Source of the DNA: a virus
IMG/VR virus record: IMGVR_UViG_3300032177_003245
Coordinates: 1 to 32,078 of that record
Strand: one strand, 5' to 3'
Length of the DNA: 32,078 bases
A program made the translations under genes and the position numbers. Shown here piece by piece: positions 20,781 to 28,503 of this stretch. Under the pieces are notes generated by a model that was not told the origin of the DNA, did not search any database, and saw nothing but the letters and a program-made list of their open reading frames with translations. How positions within the stretch are numbered: the stretch's first letter is position 1; each line of letters begins with the position of its first letter.

Positions 20781-23411
20781 GTGCCAACGCCTGACGTTAG
20801 GGTCCGTCTCAGCGTCGAGGGGACCCCCGAGGTCTTGGCGGCGCTTCGCAAGGTCTCCGACGAGGCGAAGCGGACGAGTGCTTCAGCCGGCGGCGCGGTT
20901 GGCGGCTTCAAGTCGCTCAACGGCGTGCTGGCCGGGACCAAGGGGCTTCTCGCCGGGCTCGGGATCGCGGTTTCGGTCGGGGCCCTGACCGCGCTCGGGC
21001 GCCGCGCTGCGGGGACCGCTGACGAGATCGGCAAGATGTCCCAGCGGGTCGGGGCCTCGATTGCGAACATGTCGGCGCTGGCGCTGGCAGCCCGCGGGGC
21101 CGGCGTCGACGTAGGGACTCTCCAGACCGGCCTCGGGGCCTTCGCGCGCCGGCTCGCCGAGCTCGAGGGCGGCAGCGCCGAGGCCGTGCGTGCCTTCCGG
21201 GCCATCGGCCTGAGCGCTCGGGACTTCAAGGGCAAGGACACCGCCGAGCGCTTCGACGTCGTGGCGCGGAAGTTCGGCGCGATGCGCGACAGCTCGGAGA
21301 AGGCCGCGCTGGCGATGGCGGTCTTCGGGAAGAACGCGGCCTCGCTGATCCCCCTGATGAACGATCTGTCGAAGGGCGGCCTCGAGGCGGCGCGCGCCAA
21401 GGCAGAGGCCCTCGGGCTGCTCCTCAGCGACAAGATGGTCGCGGCGGTGACGCGCGTGAAAGACGACTTCGGCGAGATGGGCGCGGTGCTGCAGGGGGTC
21501 GCATTGCAGCTCGTGCAGGAATTGGCTCCGGCCATCCACCAGACCGCCCAGATCATGGAGGACTCCCTGCCTGCCTGGGTTGCCATGTGGAAGTGGTGGG
21601 GCGCCGCGATGAGCAATGTCATTCGGGCGCTGAACATCGCGCTCGTGATCTTCAACACCATCCTGGACGAGACCGTCACGAAGTGCATCTCGGCTTCGGA
21701 CGCGGTGAAGACCTTCGGCCTTGTGGTCCGGGAGGTGGCGCGCGGGAACGTCGCGGAGGCCGAGCGGATCTCCAAGGAGCATGTGAAGCGCGAGGAGAAG
21801 CGGCTCGCCGACCTTTCGGCGCGGAAGGCCAAACTCTGGAAGGACGCCTGGTCGACGCCGGAGCCGCCCACACTCAAGGGCGGCGGGGTCACCGATGTCG
21901 ACCTCACGCAGCTCTACCGCGAGCGCCAGGACGCCATCCGCGACGGCCTCGAGGCCGAGCAGAAGCTCACCGAGGCGAAGCTCAAGGCCCGCGAGGAGGC
22001 GGAGAAGCGCGCCTTTGAGCGCGGGCTGATCGGCGTCCGCGAGTACTTCCGGCGCCGGCGCGAGATCTTCCGGCTCGAGCAGGAGGCCGAGCTCAAGAAG
22101 CTCCGCGGCATGCTGGCCGCCGAGCAGGCGAACCCGAATCCCGACCAGGGCCAGCACGAGAAGGCGGTGCGCGGCTACCGCACGCAGATCCGGGTGCTCG
22201 AGGCGGGCCGGGCGGGCCGGGAGGCATCCTTCAGCGCCGAGGAGGAGACCGAGGTCGAGCGGCTCAACCAGACCTGGATCGCCGGCGAGCAGAAGATCAT
22301 GGAGGCGCAGGGGCAGCGCCACGAGGCCGAGATGCTCCGGATCACGCAGGAGGGCGAGGCCTGGGAGAAGGTGATCCTGCAGCGGACCGGCTCGCCCGAC
22401 CTCGCGGTCCTCCAGCGCCAGCGCCTCGAGGGGGCGCTCCGGGCCGCCGAGGACTTCCGCGTCGCCATGGAGCAGGCGGACGCGGCGCTTGCCGCCTACG
22501 AGGCTGAGCGCAGTCGGATCGAGCGCGACGCCCAGGCCCGGGGGCTCGACGAGCTCACCGTGAAGGCGCAGTTGCTGGCCCTCGAGCGCGAACGCCTGCC
22601 TGTGCTCCAGGCGTCCGCCGAGGCGGCCCTGGCGGCCGCGCGGGCTACGGGCGACGAGCGATTGATCGCGCAGGCGCAGGCCGCCGTGGAGGGGCTTCGG
22701 AACCTGGGCACGGAGGCCCGCGACACGGGCCAGTTGATGCGCTCCGCCATCGGTACGGTTGCCGACTTCTTCGCCAGTGGCATCAACCAGGTCAGGAGCT
22801 TTGGTGACGCGGTGCGCACGCTGGCAATCTCGCTCGCCCAGATGATCCAGCAGCTGATCGTCCAGATGGCGCAACTCGCACTCCTCAAGGCGATCTTCGG
22901 CGCGCCGGTGGGGATGGCCCAGGGCGGGCCGGTGCAGAAGAAAGCGACCGGTGGGCTCATCCGGGGCCCCGGCGGGCCGACCAGCGACTCGGTCCCCGCG
23001 CTCCTGTCGGCCGGGGAGTACGTGGTCCGCGCCCGCACCGTGGGCATGCCCGGGGTCTACCAGATCCTCGAGCAGATGAACCGGGCCAACTTCAAGCTCA
23101 GCCCGCAGACGCAGGCGATCTTGGCGCACCTCACGCTCGCGGACCTCGGGCCGATGAAGCCCCTCCACTTCCACATGCCCGACGCGCGTGACTACGCGGC
23201 CGGGTACGCCGAGGGTGGCCTGGTCCAGTCTCCCATGGCCGCGGCCGCGGCGCGGGGCGGCCGTGAGCTCGGCGGCTCGCTCACGCTCGAGCTGCCCGAG
23301 GGCGCGCGGATCCGCGACCAGAGGGTCTACCTGGAGTCCGCGGACGGTGCCCGGCAGATCATCAAGGTCATCTCCAAGCACCGCCGGGCCATCGGCCAGG
23401 CGCTGAGGTAG
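20781..23411 (+). CDS. Tail tape measure protein
   Basis: An 876-residue protein that sets tail length. N-terminal region has Ala/Gly-rich helices with a hydrophobic stretch (LLAGLGIAVSVGALTAL), then a domain typical of tape measures (KMSQRVGASIANMSALALAARGAGVD). A long charged coiled-coil covers about 370-680, and a Gly-rich C-terminus contains GGLIRGPGGPTSDSVPALLSAGEYVV, a conserved tape-measure end motif. GTG 20781 was chosen because GAGGTGA lies seven bases before it; GTG 20772 is possible. Confidence 0.92.
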   Translation: MPTPDVRVRLSVEGTPEVLAALRKVSDEAKRTSASAGGAVGGFKSLNGVLAGTKGLLAGLGIAVSVGALTALGRRAAGTADEIGKMSQRVGASIANMSALALAARGAGVDVGTLQTGLGAFARRLAELEGGSAEAVRAFRAIGLSARDFKGKDTAERFDVVARKFGAMRDSSEKAALAMAVFGKNAASLIPLMNDLSKGGLEAARAKAEALGLLLSDKMVAAVTRVKDDFGEMGAVLQGVALQLVQELAPAIHQTAQIMEDSLPAWVAMWKWWGAAMSNVIRALNIALVIFNTILDETVTKCISASDAVKTFGLVVREVARGNVAEAERISKEHVKREEKRLADLSARKAKLWKDAWSTPEPPTLKGGGVTDVDLTQLYRERQDAIRDGLEAEQKLTEAKLKAREEAEKRAFERGLIGVREYFRRRREIFRLEQEAELKKLRGMLAAEQANPNPDQGQHEKAVRGYRTQIRVLEAGRAGREASFSAEEETEVERLNQTWIAGEQKIMEAQGQRHEAEMLRITQEGEAWEKVILQRTGSPDLAVLQRQRLEGALRAAEDFRVAMEQADAALAAYEAERSRIERDAQARGLDELTVKAQLLALERERLPVLQASAEAALAAARATGDERLIAQAQAAVEGLRNLGTEARDTGQLMRSAIGTVADFFASGINQVRSFGDAVRTLAISLAQMIQQLIVQMAQLALLKAIFGAPVGMAQGGPVQKKATGGLIRGPGGPTSDSVPALLSAGEYVVRARTVGMPGVYQILEQMNRANFKLSPQTQAILAHLTLADLGPMKPLHFHMPDARDYAAGYAEGGLVQSPMAAAAARGGRELGGSLTLELPEGARIRDQRVYLESADGARQIIKVISKHRRAIGQALR

Positions 23412-23413
23412 CC

Positions 23414-25054
23414 ATGCTCAAGACCGGCACCGCCTCGGACTACCTGGACCTCCTGGCCAGGCTCGACGCCTGCCTGTGCGACCAGGGCAGCGCCTTCGCC
23501 GTGGCACCCGACGCCGGGAACACCGGGAACGGGACCCTGACCGGCCACCAGGGCGGGAGCGCCTCGGTCGCTGAGACGTGGGAGATCGAGTGCATTGAAA
23601 ATCAGAGCCCCGGTGATGAGGAGTGGCTTGTCACCGGCTCGGTGTCAGGGGAGCAGAGCGCGAGGGCGATGACCGGAGTGGCCTACACGGGCACGCTCGT
23701 GCAGTTCACCATCAATGCCGGCTCGACGGATTTCGCGCTCGGCGACAAGTTCATCCTGTGCACGGCGCCGCCCTGGACGCGGCTCACGGCGCCGGTCACC
23801 GCCTCCTCGACCCGCTGGCGCATCAGCGTCACGTCGGCCGGCAACCCGTCCTCCGGCCTTTACGTCGCGCGGCTCGAGATGGCCACCAGCATCGGCGGCG
23901 CCGACGAGTGCACCGGCGGCACGCCGAGCGCCTCGAGCGTCTATTCCTCGCACGTCGCGGCCGACGCCTTCGACTCCGGCAACTCGACCTACTGGCAGGC
24001 GAACGCGGTTCCGGCGTGGCTCGAGTACGAGTTCGCGACGGCGAAGGCGATCAAGGAGATCGCGATCACCTGTCCGACCACGGGGTCCTGGTCCGCCTGC
24101 CCCGGGGACTTCACCGTCGAGTACTGGGACGGCTCGCAGTGGGTCGTGGCCGGCACCTTCGTCCACGAGACCGGCTCGAGCGCCGGTGCCAGGCGCACCT
24201 ATCCGCTCAAGCAGTGCATCTGGAAGGCCCCGGGCAACGACGGGACCTCCGAGATCCTGGTGGGCGCGCAGCCGTTCCAGAACGCCGAGGCCGGCTGGTA
24301 CAACTGGCGCCTGCAGGGCTACACGGGCCACAGCGGTCCCACGGTGGGCTTCTTCTCGCACCCGGGCGCGATCGGGAACGCGCAGCACTACCAGCACGGT
24401 CCGGTGCTCCCGCTCTGGAACCAGGCGATGGACTACTGGTTCTGGATCAACGGCCGGCGCGTGATCGTCGTGGCCAAGGTCGGGGCGAGCTACCAGTCCG
24501 CCTACCTCGGCCTGATCCAGCCCTTCGCCTCGCCCGGGCAGTGGCCCTACCCGCTCGCGGTGGGCGGCGCGCTGGCGTTCTACGACGAGCCGAGCAGCGA
24601 CTCGACCACTTGGCGCTACTCGGGTGCCACCTGGGAGCACTCCAACTTCCCGATGAGCCGCAGCTCCCTGACCGGAACCTACCCCGGGGGCTACGACGGG
24701 CAGTCGAAGCTGCGCCTGCGCGGCCCGGACGGCACGTGGCTCGGGCTTCACGGCTACGACGACTACGAGTACTACATGGGGACCGTCGCCGGCAACACCA
24801 TCTGGCCGTACGCCTACGGGCTGCGGAACCTGCGCGCCAACCTCGATGGCTCGGTACCCATCTTCCCGGTCATGCTCAACCGCCGTGTGGCGCCGGTGAA
24901 CTACTTCGGCGTCCTGGACGGCGTCTTCGCCACTTCCGGGGCCGCGGGCTTGAACGCCGAGAGCGAGATCACGATCGGGTACGACCGCTACCTCGCGTTC
25001 CTGGACGGCAGCCGCTCGGGCGCGATGGACCTCTTCTGCGTGCGGGAGGACTGA
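23414..25054 (+). CDS. Tail protein with F5/8-type (discoidin-like) domain
   Basis: A 546-residue beta-rich protein starting two bases after the tape measure. Residues about 165-270 look like an F5/8 type C carbohydrate-binding domain (AADAFDSGNSTYWQA, WLEYEFATAKAIKEI, FTVEYWDGSQWV). The C-terminal half (about 290-546) contains aromatic-rich strands such as MDYWFWINGRRVIVVAKVG that resemble the next gene's product. Likely distal tail part that touches the host surface glycans; receptor role is inference. Confidence 0.7.
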   Translation: MLKTGTASDYLDLLARLDACLCDQGSAFAVAPDAGNTGNGTLTGHQGGSASVAETWEIECIENQSPGDEEWLVTGSVSGEQSARAMTGVAYTGTLVQFTINAGSTDFALGDKFILCTAPPWTRLTAPVTASSTRWRISVTSAGNPSSGLYVARLEMATSIGGADECTGGTPSASSVYSSHVAADAFDSGNSTYWQANAVPAWLEYEFATAKAIKEIAITCPTTGSWSACPGDFTVEYWDGSQWVVAGTFVHETGSSAGARRTYPLKQCIWKAPGNDGTSEILVGAQPFQNAEAGWYNWRLQGYTGHSGPTVGFFSHPGAIGNAQHYQHGPVLPLWNQAMDYWFWINGRRVIVVAKVGASYQSAYLGLIQPFASPGQWPYPLAVGGALAFYDEPSSDSTTWRYSGATWEHSNFPMSRSSLTGTYPGGYDGQSKLRLRGPDGTWLGLHGYDDYEYYMGTVAGNTIWPYAYGLRNLRANLDGSVPIFPVMLNRRVAPVNYFGVLDGVFATSGAAGLNAESEITIGYDRYLAFLDGSRSGAMDLFCVRED

Positions 25055-26052
25055 TGGCAGCGAGCTACCACACCGGCACCGCGGCGAACCCCACGGATCT
25101 GCTGCAGGGCATCGTCACCTGGCTCATCACTCAGGGCTGGACCCAGGACATGAGCCAGGCGGACGGCGACGGCTGGCGCGCGCACCTGCACAAGAGCGGG
25201 GTCTACGTGAACCTGCGCGCCACCGCCAACACCGTGATCTTCCCGTCCCTGGGTGCCGTCGCCGCTCCCGGCATCGGCCTGTACCTCGGGACCGGGTACG
25301 ACGCGGGGCAGGCCTGGAACCTCCAGCCCGGCCGCCCGCAGGGCTACGGCCAGAGCTACACCGTGGGCTCGTTCATGCGCCTGCCGTCGGGCGCGATCCT
25401 CGGCTGGCGCGGTTTCGACGACGGCGCCGACAACATCGTCGTGGTCGTGGAGCGCACCGGCGGGATCTTCACGCACCTGGGCTTCGGCCTGTCGGTCGAG
25501 AAGGTCGGGACCTGGACCGGCGGCCCCTACTTCTTCGCCGCGCTCGGCGCGCGCTACGGCGGGTGGGACGGCATGGCCGGCGATGCCGCCTCGAATGCTG
25601 CCTGCCCCTTCGGGGTGGTCCAGCGGGAGGACTACGGGATCTACTCCTCCTACGGCTACGCCGGATACGTGCGCGCCGACGTCGACTCGCACACCGGCGG
25701 CTGGGTCGGATTCTCGAATGACACGGCCAGCGCGCAGGAAGGCTACCCCGGTGTCGCCGGCGGCAGCGGGATCGATCTCTTCCCGGGCGCGGGCGGCTCC
25801 TACGACTGGAGCTTCCCCACCTACACCGGGCTGAGCTCCGTGCTCGTCTCCGACATGAACGAGCAGGCCGTGCTCCTGCCGGTCCACCTCTACGCCAAGC
25901 GCGATTCGGGCGGCTACTCGCTGATCGGCTCGCTGCGTCACGTCTACGATTGCGGCGCGGTGGGGCACGGCTTTCTGGCGGCGGCCACCTACACGATCGG
26001 GCCGAAGACCTTCATGCTGTTTCCGCACTTCGCGGTGCTGAAGGCCGCCTGA
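25054..26052 (+). CDS. Tail protein related to the preceding gene's C-terminal half
   Basis: A 332-residue Gly/Tyr/Trp-rich beta protein. Its middle (FDDGADNIVVVVERTGG..THLGFGL, GPYFFAALGARYGG) aligns loosely with the C-terminal half of the upstream protein, suggesting a duplicated virion domain. ATGA overlaps at both ends. Probably a tail-tip or fibre-base component; no enzymatic motif. Confidence 0.6.
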   Translation: MAASYHTGTAANPTDLLQGIVTWLITQGWTQDMSQADGDGWRAHLHKSGVYVNLRATANTVIFPSLGAVAAPGIGLYLGTGYDAGQAWNLQPGRPQGYGQSYTVGSFMRLPSGAILGWRGFDDGADNIVVVVERTGGIFTHLGFGLSVEKVGTWTGGPYFFAALGARYGGWDGMAGDAASNAACPFGVVQREDYGIYSSYGYAGYVRADVDSHTGGWVGFSNDTASAQEGYPGVAGGSGIDLFPGAGGSYDWSFPTYTGLSSVLVSDMNEQAVLLPVHLYAKRDSGGYSLIGSLRHVYDCGAVGHGFLAAATYTIGPKTFMLFPHFAVLKAA

Positions 26053-27104
26053 TGCCGGCCGGTCTCCTCGCCCCGGCGGCGCTCACGCTCCTGAACGAGC
26101 ACCGGATTGGAGCGCTCGACGCCCTCGAGCGCCCCGCGGGCCTCACCGCCGTCATGCTTGCGGCCGCTGCCCGCGGCCCGGCCAGCGCCGGCGGCCTGGT
26201 CCCGGTCACCATTGCCCGCACGGGCCGGCGCGCCAGGGTCTGGGATGAGCTCTTCTTCGAGGTCATCCACGTCATCCCGCGCGTCAAGGACGTGGGCAGC
26301 GTGCTCTCCACGACCAACTTCGAAGTCGAGGTCTGGGACGCGAACTACAACCCGCACTTCTGCGCGGGGCTCGCGATTGAGGGCACCTCTGGCGTCTCTG
26401 TGAGCGGGGGAATGGCGCTCCCCGGATGGTGGGCGCCCTTCGCCTCGGTCTTCTTCACGGTGACGGTGGAGGGCGTGGGCGACTCCACGGTGGACACCCT
26501 GCTCACCTGGGACTTCCCCGGCTTCACCGGCGCCGACTGCCGGGTCACCGGGCTGCGGGTCATCCTGTTCACCCCGAAGCCGAACGGCGACGGCGGCTTC
26601 GAGGAGGCCTACGGCTACCTCACCGACGTGATCGGCGCCTGGGACGGCTCCGAGCAGCGGATCCAGCTTCGCTCGACACCCTCGCGGGAGCTCCGCTTCC
26701 GCGCCACGCTCACCGACGCCGCCTCTGCGGCCGAGGTCATGGCCCGGCTCTTCGCCACCGGCAAGTTCGTCTTCTCCGTGCCCCTGTGGCCCGACGCGGT
26801 CGAGCCCACGGGCCCCGTGGCCCTGGACGCCACCGAGATCTCCGTCCAGACCGCAGGGCGCGGTTTCGAGGCGGGCGCGAACTGCATGCTGTGGCGCAGC
26901 CAGTGGACCTGGGAGGCCTTCGTGATCGACACGGTGGAGGCCTCGCGGCTCACGCTGCGCTCGGCCGCCACGCGCGCCTGGCCGCAGGCGGGGACCCTGT
27001 GCGTGCCGCTGCTGCCCGCCCGGCTGCTCGAGGCGGCGCCCCTGCGGCGCTTGAGCGGCCCGGTGGCCGAGATCGAAGCCGCCTTCAGCGTGGAGGCCGC
27101 GTGA
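26052..27104 (+). CDS. Minor tail protein
   Basis: A 350-residue protein with strand-rich segments throughout (ELFFEVIHVIPRV, NFEVEVWDANYNPHF) and a C-terminal third in which hydrophobic turns alternate with Arg. It is linked by ATGA/GTGA overlaps to genes on both sides. Placed between the fibre-like proteins and the hub module, so a distal tail role is likely. I recognise no named domain. Confidence 0.6.
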   Translation: MPAGLLAPAALTLLNEHRIGALDALERPAGLTAVMLAAAARGPASAGGLVPVTIARTGRRARVWDELFFEVIHVIPRVKDVGSVLSTTNFEVEVWDANYNPHFCAGLAIEGTSGVSVSGGMALPGWWAPFASVFFTVTVEGVGDSTVDTLLTWDFPGFTGADCRVTGLRVILFTPKPNGDGGFEEAYGYLTDVIGAWDGSEQRIQLRSTPSRELRFRATLTDAASAAEVMARLFATGKFVFSVPLWPDAVEPTGPVALDATEISVQTAGRGFEAGANCMLWRSQWTWEAFVIDTVEASRLTLRSAATRAWPQAGTLCVPLLPARLLEAAPLRRLSGPVAEIEAAFSVEAA

Positions 27105-27712
27105 CGTACCTCGGCTACGACGTGCTCGAGGTCACCCACAACATGGGGGAGGCGATCGCCGAGGCCTTCGGCCGCCAGGGGGAGCTCTTGGAGAACCCCG
27201 CCGGCCGTCGGGCCTTCGATGACCACGCCGGCATCCCGCTGCCCCAGCGCTCGTTCTCCTGGTTCGCCCCCGACCGCGAGGCCGTGGTCGCCCTGCGGGC
27301 CTTCCTGGTGGCCCGCAAGGGCCGCCTCACGCCCTTCTGGACTCCGACCTTTGCCTGGGATCTCGTGCTCGCTGCCAATGCCCTGGCCGCCCACACGCAG
27401 ATCACGGTCCGGCGCACCGGCTACGGGCAGTTCCTCTACTCGAGCCCGGCGCGGCGCCACCTGGCCATCGTCCCGCCGGGGGGGCCGCGCCTTGCGCGCA
27501 AGGTCACAGGCCTGACGGACCCCGGCAACGGCACTGAGATCCTGCAGCTCGACTCTGCCCACGGGGTGGACCTGTCGGCCGCCGGCACCGTGATCTCGTT
27601 CCTGGTCCTCTGCCGGCTGGCCGAGGACCTGACCCGCATCCGGTGGTGGGGGACCGATGGGGCCGAAGCGGACCTCACCTTCCAGGAGCTCCCCCGTGAG
27701 GTCCCGGCATGA
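27101..27712 (+). CDS. Minor tail protein, possible distal-tail type
   Basis: A 203-residue protein, GTG start overlapping the upstream TGA. Features include FSWFAPDREAVVALRAFLVARKGRLTPFWTP, where the W-F-Y and FW residues resemble the DUF2460/distal tail proteins that precede DUF2163 hubs in gene transfer agents. The order here (this gene, DUF2163, large tip protein) matches RcGTA g12-g13-g15 without the g14 peptidase. Family call is by eye. Confidence 0.55.
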   Translation: MTYLGYDVLEVTHNMGEAIAEAFGRQGELLENPAGRRAFDDHAGIPLPQRSFSWFAPDREAVVALRAFLVARKGRLTPFWTPTFAWDLVLAANALAAHTQITVRRTGYGQFLYSSPARRHLAIVPPGGPRLARKVTGLTDPGNGTEILQLDSAHGVDLSAAGTVISFLVLCRLAEDLTRIRWWGTDGAEADLTFQELPREVPA

Positions 27713-28503
27713 CCTTCGACGCGAAGGAGCGCTCGAGGGCTGCCGGGGCCCCGGTGGAGCTCTACCGCTTTGCCTGCGGCACCGGTGTCTGGACCCAGAC
27801 CAGCGGGGACGCCGAGCAGGTCTTCCAGAACGAGACCTACCAGCGCGAGACCGTCGTCCGCGGCGAGATCGACCAGAACGGGGAGGACGAGCAGGGGCAG
27901 CTCGAGCTCACGCTGGCGCGCACCAACCCGGTGGCTGGGCTCTTCATCGCCGACCTGCCGGTGCGTCCGGTCACGGTTCAGGCCTTCCGCCTCCACCGCG
28001 GCGACCCCGAGGTCCTGTGCTTCTTCTCTGGCGAGGTCGCCTCGGCCGAGTTCGCGGGCTCCAGGGTGAAGCTCGCCTGTCTGCCGGCGAGCTCAGCGTT
28101 CCGCCGGCGGATCCCGACCAACACCTACCAGAGCCAGTGCAACTGGGCCCTCTACTCGGGGCCGTGCGGGCTGAACAAGGAGTCCTACCGGGTGGCGGCC
28201 CAGGTCTCGGCGATCGAGGGCCTCACCATCCAGGCCTCCGCCTTCGGCGCCCACAGCAATGGCTACTTCACCGCCGGCTGGGTGGAGAGCGAGTCCGGCG
28301 AGACCCACTGGGTGACGGCGCATGCCGGGGGGACGCTCACGCTGATGACCCCGTTCCGCGAGCTCCGGCTCGGCGACCGGGTCTACGCCTTCCCAGGCTG
28401 CGACCGCACGATCGCGGCCTGCAAGGCCTTCGGGAACCTCGCGCACTTCTGCGGCTTCCCCTTCATTCCGACCAAGAACCCATTCGAAGTGGGGATCGGC
28501 TGA
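27709..28503 (+). CDS. DUF2163 / BR0599-type tail hub protein
   Basis: A 264-residue protein. The C-terminal signature (GCDRTIAACKAFGNL then FCGFPFIPTKNPFE) identifies the DUF2163/phage_BR0599 group. Cysteines C144, C153, C231 and C238 are spaced as in RcGTA hub and lambda gpL proteins that hold an Fe-S cluster, so a cluster is likely here too. Hubs link the tail tube with the tip. ATGA overlaps bind it to both neighbours. Confidence 0.8.
   Translation: MTFDAKERSRAAGAPVELYRFACGTGVWTQTSGDAEQVFQNETYQRETVVRGEIDQNGEDEQGQLELTLARTNPVAGLFIADLPVRPVTVQAFRLHRGDPEVLCFFSGEVASAEFAGSRVKLACLPASSAFRRRIPTNTYQSQCNWALYSGPCGLNKESYRVAAQVSAIEGLTIQASAFGAHSNGYFTAGWVESESGETHWVTAHAGGTLTLMTPFRELRLGDRVYAFPGCDRTIAACKAFGNLAHFCGFPFIPTKNPFEVGIG

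Noticed and set aside
20705-21907. Longer N-terminal extension of the superinfection immunity gene
   Set aside because: It would run antisense through the tape measure gene in a low-complexity Ser/Ala/Arg sequence. The ATG at 20704 has a good ribosome site and starts a typical TM helix.
20883-23381. 832-residue minus-strand ORF opposite the tape measure gene
   Set aside because: A mirror of high-GC coding sequence; it lacks domain character and the + strand protein is a clear tape measure.
23623-26052. 809-residue + strand ORF in another frame over the tail protein genes
   Set aside because: Arg/Gly-rich low-complexity product; only its last 332 residues (from 25054) are a real gene.
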